Assembly (NCBI GenBank): GCA_015472025.1
Contig: BNHL01000001.1
Location: 4,018,001 to 4,082,000, forward strand
Direction of reading: 5' to 3'
Length of the DNA stretch: 64,000 nt
From: Cytophagales bacterium WSM2-2
GTDB lineage: Bacteria > Bacteroidota > Bacteroidia > Cytophagales > Cyclobacteriaceae
Part shown: positions 51,074 to 60,823 of the stretch, piece after piece
How the letters are laid out: each line of letters starts with the position of its first letter
How positions within the stretch are numbered: the first letter of the stretch is position 1
The notes under the pieces: model-generated
What the model was told of the DNA's origin: nothing
Seen by the model: only the letters and a program-made list of their open reading frames with translations
The model's database searches: none
Position numbers and translations under genes: made by a program

Positions 51074-52111
51074 TTATTGCAAAACCATGCTGTAAGTAAC
51101 AGCGCGGTGAGTGCCATCGGTCAAAGAAGTAGCTACTCCATTCTTCCAATACTTAGCCACATATTCAGCTCCACTTTTTTTTTCACTCCCTGACACATAT
51201 ACATCTGCACCGACAACAGCAATGGCACTTGCGTCTGCATCGTTAGCGCCATCAGTGAGTATCGTGGGCACGCCATTTTTCCAATACTTAGCTATTCCTA
51301 TGGTTCCGTTATTTTCCTGACCCGCCACATATACATCTTTACCGACTACTGCCAGACTGCCCGGATAAATGAATGAGGCTTTGGTGCCATCGGTTAACGA
51401 AGTTGCTACACCGTTTTTCCAATATTTGGTCACATTGTTAGTGCCATTGTATTCACGGCCGGCCACGTAGACATCGTTGCCTACCACTACGATTGCCTTT
51501 GCGGCAGCATAGTTGGTGCCGTCAGTCAGGGAAACGGCTACGCCATTCTTCCAGTACTTTGCAACTTTATCTTCATATCCTGCTATGTACACGTTGTTGT
51601 TAACGATAGTCATTGCGTAAGCCCATGCATCTTTGGTGCCATCGGTGAGAGAAACGGCTACGCCATTTTTCCAATATTTGGCTACGCCCAAAGTTCCTTT
51701 GTTCTCATAACCGGCAACATATACATCAGCTCCTGCAACGGCAATAGCAAATGCATCAGCCGCGTTGCTGCCATCGGTCAGGGTAGAGGCTACCCCGTTT
51801 TTCCAATACTTGATCACGTAACTGTGTCCGTTAAACTCCTGGCCCGCTACATATACATCAGTACCAACCACGGCCATAGCATTAACATAGGCGTTAGTAG
51901 TGCCGGCTGTCAAAGAAGTAGGCACTCCGTTTTTCCAGTATTTGGCTACAAATGGGCCGGCATCATTTTCAACACCTGCCAGGTAAATATCAGTAACCTT
52001 GGTGAGGGAGGGAGGACTCGGAGCCGGGTAGTTGTCTTTGCTGCAACTGGCGAGCCAGAACAACATAGTAATAACAATAGAAAGGAGGACAAAGGTTTTG
52101 TAATGTCTCAT
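51074..52111 (-). CDS. Lipoprotein made of KYWKNG tandem repeats
   Basis: 345 residues from the ATG at 52111 (MRHYKTFVLLSIVITMLFWL, lipobox LASC). The frame is open to 52408 but the extra part lacks any signal and is not convincing. The mature protein is about seven units of 40-46 residues with 'VAKYWKNGVATSLTDGT' and 'A.A.AVVGADVYVAGYE' in each, i.e. one beta-blade per unit, predicting a seven-bladed propeller. The units are very alike at DNA level, so copy number may vary between strains. Surface-exposed lipoprotein of unknown partner. Confidence 0.8.
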   Translation of the reverse strand: MRHYKTFVLLSIVITMLFWLASCSKDNYPAPSPPSLTKVTDIYLAGVENDAGPFVAKYWKNGVPTSLTAGTTNAYVNAMAVVGTDVYVAGQEFNGHSYVIKYWKNGVASTLTDGSNAADAFAIAVAGADVYVAGYENKGTLGVAKYWKNGVAVSLTDGTKDAWAYAMTIVNNNVYIAGYEDKVAKYWKNGVAVSLTDGTNYAAAKAIVVVGNDVYVAGREYNGTNNVTKYWKNGVATSLTDGTKASFIYPGSLAVVGKDVYVAGQENNGTIGIAKYWKNGVPTILTDGANDADASAIAVVGADVYVSGSEKKSGAEYVAKYWKNGVATSLTDGTHRAVTYSMVLQ

Positions 52112-52422
52112 GTAGTATAAGGGATAAAAATAGAAGTGATTGAATTTCGTGAAGAGCGACCAAATTTTTTCCAAAGTTCGTGAGAGCGTAAACTTCTGTG
52201 GTGGTACTAATAGCTCAAATCTTGGTACTGATGAGACAATTGGTTTTCTGGTGGTAGCGTCCAGTAACTCAGTTCTCAGCAGAGCACCGTTTTCAGAACC
52301 TCTGCGTGATTGAAAAGTAACTCGATTATACGCACATCTAAATAGAGAGCTGTGTGGTTTATGTTGGGTGAAAAGTGATAGGTTTTGCAACATGGTTTCT
52401 CTTTCCACAAAGCCCGGAGCAA

Positions 52423-52430
52423 TACTTTTG
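52423..52430 (+). promoter_or_regulatory. Possible -7 element of the 52478 gene
   Basis: TACTTTTG matches TAnnTTTG, 47 bp before the ATG. The expected TTTG further upstream is only matched by TTTC. Confidence 0.35.
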
Positions 52431-52477
52431 CAGGTGAAATTATCACAACCTAATAAACGTTAAGTAACCTTTAAAGT

Positions 52478-55400
52478 ATGATTAAACCTTTACATCGCAT
52501 TTTGTTTATGTTGGTAATATGCGTTTCGTGGCTCCTCAGCCAGAATGTAAACGCACAGAATTATACACTAGCATCCACCGCGGATGTGTTCACTCCGTTG
52601 ACGGGATCAACCCCCGTTGATGAAATTGAAGATGATGATGTTATCAGCAATACTATTCCCATAGGATTTACTTTTAATTATTATGGTCAGGCCTATACAC
52701 AGTTAAAGGCTTCATCCAATGGTTTTATCAGTTTTGACCCTGCAGCCAGTTCAAATAACAGCAACAATATCGGGTCAAGCAGCTCGCTCAAAGTCATAGC
52801 CCCGCTTTGGGACGACTTGGGTGGACTTACTACAGGAGCAGCATCCTACAACGTGACGGGCACAGCACCGAACCAGATTTTTACTTTCGAATGGTTAAAT
52901 TGGAAATGGGGCTTCTCAGCACCGGCAGCAGTAATATCTTTTCAGGTGAAACTGTATGAAGGCTCCAATACGATTGAGTTTATCTACCGGCAGGAGGCGG
53001 GCGCTGTGACTAATGGTATCAGTGGAGCTTCCATTGGTTTAGTCGGTAACTCTTCGTCACAGTTTTACTCACTCGCAAATAGTACGAATACACCTACGTT
53101 AGATCCGGATGGAAAAAATGACATCCTGGTCAGACCGGCAACTGGTCAACACTATACGTTCACTGCATCGGCTGCGCCAATAGCTCCTACCAGTCAGGCA
53201 ACGAATGTTATTTTTTCAAATGTAACGGGAACCACAGCTACCATTTCATGGACGAATGGAAATGGCACACTTCGCCAGGTGTTTATGAAAAGAACAACAT
53301 CTACTTCTGAGACCGTGGCGCCAACCGATGGAAACATTTATCATTCATCCACTACTTTCGGAAATGTTGCTGGAGTAGGAGCCTCCAATTGGTTCAGCGT
53401 ATTTAACGGCACGGGCAATACAGTCAATGTTACTAATCTTGAACCCGGCTATACCTATCGTGCACAAGTGGTAGAGTACAACGGGCTGGGTGGAGGGCAG
53501 AAGTACAATAGCACCAGCGCAGCAAATAATCCGGTCAATACGGTCTCTACCCTGAGTACGCCAACTAACCCGGTTTCCACATTATCCATTTCGGATCAGA
53601 CAACCACATCGATCGCAGTAAACCACACCGATGGAAATGGTACAAGCATCGCCATTTTTATAAAGGCAGGTAATAGTGGTATTTCTGCACCGGTAAATAA
53701 TACGACTTACACAGCGAATGCTGTTTTTGGAAACGGCTCGCAAATAGGCACTACCGGATGGTTTTGTATTTTTAACGGAGAGCGACATACGGGTGCTACT
53801 AATGTTTTTACAGTGACAGCAACCGGGTTGACACCCAATACGGATTACCGGGTTCATGTGGTTGACTACAACGGCCCGGCTGGAAGTGAATTATATAATG
53901 CTGCGTCAGTTGTTGACAATCCAATTCAGCTTACCACATTCTCTGATTTTCCTGTGCCGGCCTATACATTTGCCGCATCTGCAGGAACGTTCACTCCCCT
54001 GGTGGGCGCCAACGCAGTGGATGTTATCGAAGATGATGATGTTGTTTCAGACCCGATCCCTATTGGTTTTCCTTTTCGTTTCGCCAGTATGCCCGTAAGT
54101 AAATTACGTGCATCTTCTAATGGGTTTGTTACTTTCAATCTCATTTCAAATGTCCATTTTGACACTCAATCAAACGGAAATTCTCTGAAGCTCAGCAACT
54201 ATCGACCCCTCGCTGCGCCACTGTGGGATGACTTGCATGGAACCGGTGGGCAAGCTTCATATCAAACTACAGGCATTGCACCCAACAGAATTTTTACGAT
54301 GGAATGGCTAAACTGGAAATGGAACTACCAGGCCGCAGCTGCAAATATTTCTATGCAGGTTAAATTGTATGAGGCAGATAATCACATCGAGTATATCTAC
54401 AGACAGGAAGCAGGTGCTTTGTCAGTACCTACTGCTTCAATTGGCTTGGCATTTCTTGGAATTAATGGTGGCAATTTTCTGTCGCTCAACAATACTACGG
54501 CTAGCCCTTCCGTATCAAGTACTATAGAAAATACTGATTTAAACGTCAGGCCTGCCAATGGCCAGGTCTATAGTTTCACACCTGCCAAGGTCAATCAAAC
54601 AATCACTTTCAATACACTGCCTGGTAAATCCGTAGGAGATGCACCGTTTACACTTACAGCATCCGCTACATCCGGATTGCCTGTGACATACACCAGTTCA
54701 AATACGGCAGTAGCAACGGTATCGGGAAACACAGTAACTGTAATAGCACTTGGAACTGCGGACATTACGGCTTCACAATCGGGTGATAAAGATTTTGCTG
54801 CAGCAACCAGCGTTGTTCGTACACTTACGGTGGGCCAGGTTCAAACAATAACTTTTAATACGCTTCCTGTGAAAACTTTCGGTGATGCCGGTTTCACACT
54901 GACAGGTACCGCCAGCTCCGGTCTTTCCGTTGCGTATGCAAGTTCGAATACAGCTGTAGCTACAATCTCGGGCAACGTGGTAACGATTGTCGGAGGAGGT
55001 ACTACGGATATTACCGCTTCACAAGCCGGTAATGGTACTTATCTTCCAGCTCCGGCTGTTGTCAGAACACTTACTGTAAACAAGGCTAATCAGACGATCA
55101 CGTTCGGCACAATACCTACAAAGACATTCGGTGATCCGAACTTTGCACTAACGGCTACCTCGACTTCAGGATTGACCATTTCTTATACTACAGCCAATGA
55201 CAATGTATTGATCAGCGGAAACCAAGTTGGAATTGTTAAGCCAGGTCAGCTCACGATCAATGCCAACCAGGCGGGAAACAGCAATTACAATGCGGCAACT
55301 CAGGTATCACAAACCTTTTGCATCAACCCGGCCAAGCCTTCATTTGCATTCACTGGGTTAAATACGGATGCATTGATACTGACCTCCAGCAGCACTACCG

Positions 55401-55807
55401 GAAATCAATGGTTCAATAACGGTGTTGCGATAAACGGAGCTACCAACGCTACGTTTACAGTCAATGGGGCTGGCGTCTATACCGTAGTAGTTTCTGCAGG
55501 CCCCTGTAGCAGCGTACCTTCAGATGGAAAAACCTTTACCGTAACTGGTGTAGAAGAAGAATTGCCATCGGAAGCAGTGACGGTCTACCCCAATCCTGTG
55601 GGAAATCAATTAGTAGTAGATATCACAGGGTTAAACTCATCTCAGCCGGTTTCATTGTCACTCTATGACATTTCTGGTCGTGTGGTGCACTCAGTCACGA
55701 TTGAAAATAAAGTAAGTATCGATGTTGCCGCTTATGGAACAGGAGTATACATTCTTAAACTTCAGGATGGGAAGCGTAGCATCGTAAGGAAAATCATTAA
55801 GAAATAA
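52478..55807 (+). CDS. T9SS-secreted adhesin-like protein with Ig-like repeats
   Basis: 1,109 residues with a signal peptide (1-26, ending NVNA). Two copies of a beta domain start 'F.PL.G...VD.IEDDDV' (about 35-225 and 505-700), each with SNGFISFDP-like and EWLNWKW blocks. Fibronectin-like stretches lie between them (ATISWTNGNGTLRQVFMK). Then three Ig-like repeats (VTYTSSNTAVATVSGN) and a type A sorting tail (VTVYPNPVGNQLVVDI, GVYILKLQDGKRS, RKIIKK). The Ig-like repeats are close relatives of those in the protein at 26807. It is exported to the surface. A small lipoprotein gene follows 16 bp downstream. Confidence 0.88.
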   Translation: MIKPLHRILFMLVICVSWLLSQNVNAQNYTLASTADVFTPLTGSTPVDEIEDDDVISNTIPIGFTFNYYGQAYTQLKASSNGFISFDPAASSNNSNNIGSSSSLKVIAPLWDDLGGLTTGAASYNVTGTAPNQIFTFEWLNWKWGFSAPAAVISFQVKLYEGSNTIEFIYRQEAGAVTNGISGASIGLVGNSSSQFYSLANSTNTPTLDPDGKNDILVRPATGQHYTFTASAAPIAPTSQATNVIFSNVTGTTATISWTNGNGTLRQVFMKRTTSTSETVAPTDGNIYHSSTTFGNVAGVGASNWFSVFNGTGNTVNVTNLEPGYTYRAQVVEYNGLGGGQKYNSTSAANNPVNTVSTLSTPTNPVSTLSISDQTTTSIAVNHTDGNGTSIAIFIKAGNSGISAPVNNTTYTANAVFGNGSQIGTTGWFCIFNGERHTGATNVFTVTATGLTPNTDYRVHVVDYNGPAGSELYNAASVVDNPIQLTTFSDFPVPAYTFAASAGTFTPLVGANAVDVIEDDDVVSDPIPIGFPFRFASMPVSKLRASSNGFVTFNLISNVHFDTQSNGNSLKLSNYRPLAAPLWDDLHGTGGQASYQTTGIAPNRIFTMEWLNWKWNYQAAAANISMQVKLYEADNHIEYIYRQEAGALSVPTASIGLAFLGINGGNFLSLNNTTASPSVSSTIENTDLNVRPANGQVYSFTPAKVNQTITFNTLPGKSVGDAPFTLTASATSGLPVTYTSSNTAVATVSGNTVTVIALGTADITASQSGDKDFAAATSVVRTLTVGQVQTITFNTLPVKTFGDAGFTLTGTASSGLSVAYASSNTAVATISGNVVTIVGGGTTDITASQAGNGTYLPAPAVVRTLTVNKANQTITFGTIPTKTFGDPNFALTATSTSGLTISYTTANDNVLISGNQVGIVKPGQLTINANQAGNSNYNAATQVSQTFCINPAKPSFAFTGLNTDALILTSSSTTGNQWFNNGVAINGATNATFTVNGAGVYTVVVSAGPCSSVPSDGKTFTVTGVEEELPSEAVTVYPNPVGNQLVVDITGLNSSQPVSLSLYDISGRVVHSVTIENKVSIDVAAYGTGVYILKLQDGKRSIVRKIIKK

Positions 55808-55822
55808 AAAATTGCCTCAATC

Positions 55823-56272
55823 ATGAAAAGAAATTATTCGTCCATTACGTATACCATTTGTGCATGTCTGTTACTTGTCGGATGTCTTGCCATATCATCC
55901 TGTAGTAAGTCAAGCTCTGAAACCCCTTCGGAGAAAGCACTTAAGCTGCTAACAGGTACGTGGCATATCTCTACCGTTACAGTGGATGGTGTTGACAAGA
56001 CGAGCCAGTTCGCAGGCTTTGCACTCACGTTGGTCCCCGGACTCTACAGCACGGTGGCGACAGTAAGCAATCCGGTATGGAGCGCAGCGGGTACCTGGAG
56101 TTTTACGGACAACAATGCAACCTCCATAACCCGCGATGATAATGTGGTGGTAAATATAACTTCACTAACAAGTACGAGCCTTACCCTGACCTTGCAATGG
56201 ACAAAGACCACCTATGGGGGAGGAAGGACTAGCTCTGTTTCAGGAACACATGTATTTACCTTAAATAAATAG
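55823..56272 (+). CDS. Small lipocalin-like lipoprotein
   Basis: 149 residues. Lipoprotein signal (CLAISSC, Cys27). The mature part EKALKLLTGTWHISTVTVDG, then AAGTWSFTDNNATSITRDDN and TSLTLTLQWTKTTYGG has the 'L.G.W....V..DG' opening and even strand spacing of small lipocalin-like Bacteroidota lipoproteins. It is 16 bp after the T9SS protein gene and closed by a strong terminator, so both form one operon. Confidence 0.75.
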   Translation: MKRNYSSITYTICACLLLVGCLAISSCSKSSSETPSEKALKLLTGTWHISTVTVDGVDKTSQFAGFALTLVPGLYSTVATVSNPVWSAAGTWSFTDNNATSITRDDNVVVNITSLTSTSLTLTLQWTKTTYGGGRTSSVSGTHVFTLNK

Positions 56273-56332
56273 CGACTGAACTTTTATTAGGCAGAGTAAA
56301 CTGACTTGAATTTATTAAAGTACTCTTTTAGT

Positions 56333-56356
56333 AAAATCCCCTTCGGGGGATTTTTG
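56333..56356 (+). terminator. Rho-independent terminator (TTCG tetraloop)
   Basis: ATCCCC, TTCG, GGGGAT with flanking AAA and a TTTTT run; 61 bp after the lipoprotein stop. The 290 bp from here to the protease gene hold nothing else I recognise. Confidence 0.9.
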
Positions 56357-56649
56357 TTTTATGAAGGGAGGCAAGGACCGAATAAACCGAGGTAAGTTGT
56401 TGATTCAACGGACTTGATAAAGCAGAGTAATGTCATCAACCAGGAAGGGGTAGGCCTTTATAAACTATGATTTGAATTCTTATCGGTAATAATGGTTTTA
56501 GAAGTGTCATAGAAAATAATAGATGCTTCTTAATTGCTTTTCGGATAGAAACTCGTTGCACAAAAAACATTAATGACCATTCGAACTTATCGTAGCTTTC
56601 TTAATTTTAGTCCCAGAATTTTAAATTTTTACGCAAACGAAAAGAATTT

Positions 56650-59484
56650 ATGTCAAGAAAAACGATTAGCATCCTAGTAGCTTTCACTCTTATCCTATTG
56701 GGCTCTTCGACTAAAAAGAATTCCGCACCGGATTTTAAGATTGACTTCGAAAAGTTCAAACTAGACAATGGACTGGAAGTAGTCTTTCATATTGATCGTT
56801 CGGACCCCGTAGTTGCTGTTGCCTTGACTACGCATGTGGGGTCAGCCCGGGAAAAAGAAAAAAGAACCGGATTTGCTCATCTCTTTGAGCACCTTCTCTT
56901 TCTCGAGTCCGAAAACCTTGGCAAAGGAGGCTTGGATAAACTAAGTGCCCGCATCGGGGGAGCTGGAGCCAATGGATCTACCAGTTTTGACATAACCAAC
57001 TATTTTCAAACTGTGCCCAACGATGCACTCGAAAAAATGCTATGGGCAGAAGCAGATAAGTTAGGCTGGTTTATCAATACGGTTACTGATCCGGTATTGG
57101 CCAAAGAAAAGCAGGTTGTGAAAAACGAGAAAAGACAGGGCGTTGATAATCAGCCCTACGGTCATACGTTTTATGTGATCAACAAGAATTTATATCCTGC
57201 TGATCACCCCTACAACTGGCAGGTGATCGGGTCGCTGGAGGATTTGCAAAACGCTACCCTTGCCGATGTGAAAGAGTTTTTTAAACGCTGGTATGTTCCT
57301 AACAACGTTACGCTTACCGTTGCCGGTGATTTTGACCTGGTACAGGCAAAGGCATGGGTGAAGAAATATTTTGATGAGATCCCAAAGGGTGCACCGGTTG
57401 AACGATTGAAACCGATACCTGTGAAAGTAGAAAGCAACAAAAAACTTTATCACGAGGATAATTTCGCACGCTTGCCGGAGCTTACGCTGGTATGGCCTTC
57501 GGTTGAACGATATCATCCGGATTCTTATGCCTTGAATATTTTGGCCGATTACCTTTCCCGTGGAAAAAATGCACCGTTAAATCAGGTGCTGATTGATGAG
57601 AAAAAACTGACATCCAATGTGCGCATGGTAAGTCAGACATTCGAATTGACCGGTCAGGTGCGTCTGGCTGTCCGGGCATTTGAAGACAAAGACCTTGATG
57701 ATGTAGCAGTGGCCATTGCAGGTGTGCTGGCCGGATTTGAACAAAAAGGAATATCACAAAAAGATTTGAACCGGATAAAGGCTGGTAGCGAAACGGATTT
57801 CTATAATCAGCTTTCCAGTGTTTTAGGCAAAGGGTCTCAGTTGGCGCAATACAACATCCTTAGAGGTGACCCCGGGTTTGCCAACGAAGACATTAAGCGA
57901 ACAATGGCTGTGACGCCAGCGGATGTGATGCGAGTGTATAAAACCTATATCAAAGATAAAAACTATGTCGCCACCAGTTTTGTCCCCAAAGGACGCCAGG
58001 CTGCCGCTTTAGAAGGATCGATAAAGGCCGAAGTAGTTGAGGAAAAAGTAGTTCAGGGTGCTGAAGAGAAATTCGATGCATCAACGAAGGCAACGTATGA
58101 AAAAACTCCGTCTTCTTTCGATCGCTCGGTAGAACCTCCCTATGGAAAAAAACCTCAGACTAATATTCCGAACGTTTGGCAAGCGTCAACCGATAATGGA
58201 CTCAAAGTATATGGGATTGAAAATCACGAAGTGCCCCTGATCCAGTTCAATATCATAGTTGATGGCGGAGAACTACTGGATGATCCGACTAAAGTAGGAG
58301 TGGCCAACCTCGTGGCCCAAATGATGATGAAAGGCACTAAAAATAAAACCACAGCCCAACTGGAGGAAGCCATTGAGCAGTTGGGTGCAAGGGTAATAGT
58401 GAATGCCGCTACGGAAAACATAACTATTTCGGTAAATAGCCTTAGCCGGAATTACAGTGCTATCATGAAGATCGTTGAAGAAATTCTGCTTCAACCCCGT
58501 TGGGATGAAACTGAATTTGACCTCGCCCGGAAATCAACCATAAGCAACATTAAGCAGCAGGAAGCTACTCCGAATGCAGTGGCTCAAAATGCTTATAACC
58601 AATTGCTATATGGTAAAGACAATATCCGGGCGCAAAACATATTAGGTAGTGTTGCGTCTGTGGAGAAGATAACCCTGGAGGACCTTAAATCTTATTATGA
58701 CAAATACATTTCACCTTCCGTGGCTCGTATGCTCGTAGTGGGTGATCTGGGGAAAGCTGAAATAATATCCGGGCTGGCCAGCCTGAATTCAGGTTGGAAA
58801 AAGAAGAGCGTCTCAATTCCGCTATATGCGCCTGCCGGTGAAACGAAATCTGCGCAAGTTTATTTTTATGATATACCGGATGCCAAGCAGTCGGTCTTGC
58901 GTATAGGTTATCCTGCACTTGCCTCCGGCAATGCTGATTTCTATCCTGCCGTAGTTATGAATTACATATTGGGAGGCGGTGGATTTGCATCGCGCCTGAC
59001 GCAGGAACTACGCGAGGGAAAAGGGTATACCTATGGGATCGGATCTGCATTTAGCGGAGGGAAGACAAACGGGCCTTTCACGATAAGCAGTGGAGTTCGT
59101 ACCAACGTTACCTATGAATCAGCTCAGTTGATAAAAGATATCCTGGCTCAATATCCAACTACTTTTTCCGCGCAAGACCTGGAGACAACGAAAAGCTTCA
59201 TGATAAAAAGTAATGCCCGTGCCTTTGAGACGGCTGGCGCCAAACTCAATATGCTCGGAAACATCAGCGAGTATGGTTGGAAACCAGACTATATTATAGG
59301 GCGTGAAAAAATGGTGGAGGATATGACTCTGGAGCAAATTCAGAAATTAGCCCGTCAGTATGTTGATCCTGGCAAAATGATTTGGCTTGTGGTGGGTGAC
59401 GCGAATACGCAATTGAAAAGAATGGAGCAACTCGGGTTTGGGAAACCGGTTCTTATGAACAGTGTAACGCCATCAGGGAAGTAA
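56650..59484 (+). CDS. M16-family zinc protease (insulinase/pitrilysin type)
   Basis: 944 residues, a two-half clam-shell. The N-terminal half carries the inverted zinc motif FAHLFEHLLFLES (His77, Glu80, His81), with the third ligand Glu in VVKNEKRQGVDNQPYG (about 158). The second half (from about 505) repeats the fold without the motif, but keeps the GLREGKGYTYGIG-like R-Y pair (LREGKGYTYGI, about 793), as needed for peptide binding. A hydrophobic start (ISILVAFTLILLGSS) indicates export to the periplasm. It degrades peptides. It stands alone; a perfect hairpin follows 31 bp after the stop. Confidence 0.9.
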   Translation: MSRKTISILVAFTLILLGSSTKKNSAPDFKIDFEKFKLDNGLEVVFHIDRSDPVVAVALTTHVGSAREKEKRTGFAHLFEHLLFLESENLGKGGLDKLSARIGGAGANGSTSFDITNYFQTVPNDALEKMLWAEADKLGWFINTVTDPVLAKEKQVVKNEKRQGVDNQPYGHTFYVINKNLYPADHPYNWQVIGSLEDLQNATLADVKEFFKRWYVPNNVTLTVAGDFDLVQAKAWVKKYFDEIPKGAPVERLKPIPVKVESNKKLYHEDNFARLPELTLVWPSVERYHPDSYALNILADYLSRGKNAPLNQVLIDEKKLTSNVRMVSQTFELTGQVRLAVRAFEDKDLDDVAVAIAGVLAGFEQKGISQKDLNRIKAGSETDFYNQLSSVLGKGSQLAQYNILRGDPGFANEDIKRTMAVTPADVMRVYKTYIKDKNYVATSFVPKGRQAAALEGSIKAEVVEEKVVQGAEEKFDASTKATYEKTPSSFDRSVEPPYGKKPQTNIPNVWQASTDNGLKVYGIENHEVPLIQFNIIVDGGELLDDPTKVGVANLVAQMMMKGTKNKTTAQLEEAIEQLGARVIVNAATENITISVNSLSRNYSAIMKIVEEILLQPRWDETEFDLARKSTISNIKQQEATPNAVAQNAYNQLLYGKDNIRAQNILGSVASVEKITLEDLKSYYDKYISPSVARMLVVGDLGKAEIISGLASLNSGWKKKSVSIPLYAPAGETKSAQVYFYDIPDAKQSVLRIGYPALASGNADFYPAVVMNYILGGGGFASRLTQELREGKGYTYGIGSAFSGGKTNGPFTISSGVRTNVTYESAQLIKDILAQYPTTFSAQDLETTKSFMIKSNARAFETAGAKLNMLGNISEYGWKPDYIIGREKMVEDMTLEQIQKLARQYVDPGKMIWLVVGDANTQLKRMEQLGFGKPVLMNSVTPSGK

Positions 59485-59514
59485 AGAGTTTGAAATTGAT
59501 GAACAATCGTTGAT

Positions 59515-59547
59515 AGGTATATGCGTAACTCAGTTGCGCATATACCT
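59515..59547. terminator. 11-bp perfect hairpin after the M16 gene
   Basis: AGGTATATGCG and CGCATATACCT enclose TAACTCAGTTG, which itself can pair (AAC/GTT). It has no T run, so it may be a factor-dependent terminator or processing signal. Further on, 59620-59710 reads like a decayed coding piece ending IEFDVITDVEWHF, too short to call. Confidence 0.55.
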
Positions 59548-59814
59548 AATACAGCGCACAAGCCTGGTGGACAATGACCCAAGGGTTTACATTAACCACC
59601 TTCTTTGTCTTGACCCTTTACTCTCCTGAGTTCCATTCCTGCGCTGTGTACAACGGCAGCGCACTGGTCATAGAATTTGACGTGATCACCGATGTAGAGT
59701 GGCATTTCTAATTAAAGAAAATAGCAAGAATCCTTAAGTCTTCTGAATGAAATGAATCTAGGTTTGCTTTTGATTTCTGGTCATTCCCAAAATCAAAAAA
59801 TAAAACTTTCATTT

Positions 59815-60747
59815 ATGAGAAAATTCAGAATACAACTCATTATTAAGATTGTGAGAGCCATTTTATGGTGCTCTGTTGTAACTACATTCTCCAACGCCCA
59901 AACATTCTCACAGAAATACGGCACCGAAGAAGATTATCATAAGCTTCGGTATCTCAATGTACAGTACATCCAGTCGTTTGTGAAGGCCGATTCGGCTACC
60001 TACAACCGACTGTTGTGGGCAGAAGACTGGGTTCAGCAAAACTCAAGTAACGGAAACCTTTATACAAAAAAGCAGTTGCTACCCGTTTTCGGCACTCCTC
60101 GCTTTGAGACACTGGATTATTTTTACTGCGACAACGTACGCATTCAGTTCATTACTAATGATGCTGCCATGGTCTATTCGGAAACACCACTGAGGATCAA
60201 AGGAGATCCGCTCCGAAGGCTGAGTCAGTACAACGATGTCTATGTTCGGAGAAATGACCGTTGGGTTTGCGTTTCTGCGAATATTACTGTTGTGCGGAAA
60301 CCAGAAGATGCTCCTTCCAAATTTGTTAAAGTAGCCGTCCCGCCTCAACTAATTTCATGGCTTCCCGGCACTGATCAGGATAAAAAAGAGTTGAAAGAGT
60401 TGAATGACAGGCATGCCGAAGCGTTTGCACGGTCCAAAAGCGAACTTCTTGAAAATATCCTGGCCGATGATTTCACCTTACTTGCGGGCAACGGACTCCA
60501 GTACAAAAAAGAGGACCTACTCGGACAGGTAAAAGCTTCTGTAAAGAACAACAGCATTGACCGCTATGGTATTGAAAATATGTTCATCCGCTTTGTAGCC
60601 ACAGATGTAGCAATGATCCACGCGGCCATTGTCTTCACCAGCAAAGATGGAAGCAAATCAGGAACGCAATACAACGATATCTATGTGAAACGCGACAACC
60701 GCTGGATCTGTGTATCTGGGAATAACACGCCTATCAGTGGACAGTAA
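59815..60747 (+). CDS. Exported protein with two NTF2-like (DUF4440) domains
   Basis: 310 residues from the ATG at 59815 (MRKFRIQLIIKIVRAILWCS, signal ending SNAQT); the frame is open to 59752. It has two copies of a SnoaL/DUF4440-type cone fold: about residues 35-140 (QSFVKADSATYNRLLWAEDW, MVYSETPLRI, YNDVYVRRNDRWVCVSANIT) and 185-305 (EAFARSKSELLENILADDFT, AMIHAAIVFTSKDGSK, YNDIYVKRDNRWICVSGNNT). The internal duplication is obvious from the YNDxYVxRxxRWxCVSxN endings. Possibly a binding or isomerase-like protein of the periplasm; no catalytic residue identified. Confidence 0.82.
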   Translation: MRKFRIQLIIKIVRAILWCSVVTTFSNAQTFSQKYGTEEDYHKLRYLNVQYIQSFVKADSATYNRLLWAEDWVQQNSSNGNLYTKKQLLPVFGTPRFETLDYFYCDNVRIQFITNDAAMVYSETPLRIKGDPLRRLSQYNDVYVRRNDRWVCVSANITVVRKPEDAPSKFVKVAVPPQLISWLPGTDQDKKELKELNDRHAEAFARSKSELLENILADDFTLLAGNGLQYKKEDLLGQVKASVKNNSIDRYGIENMFIRFVATDVAMIHAAIVFTSKDGSKSGTQYNDIYVKRDNRWICVSGNNTPISGQ

Positions 60748-60763
60748 GTCAATGGTTGTTCGT

Positions 60764-60808
60764 TATTCGTTGACCGTCTTCGTCATTTGGAACAACGATC
60801 AACGAATA
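60764..60808. terminator. Hairpin between convergent genes
   Basis: TATTCGTTGA (60764-60773) pairs with TCAACGAATA (60799-60808). It lies between the stops of two convergent genes and can serve both. Confidence 0.6.
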
Positions 60809-60823
60809 GCCAGCAACGAAGTA

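Noticed and set aside
52112..52408. 99-residue N-terminal extension of the KYWKNG lipoprotein
   Set aside because: The internal ATG at 52111 begins a clean lipoprotein signal; the upstream part would hide it and shows no domain.
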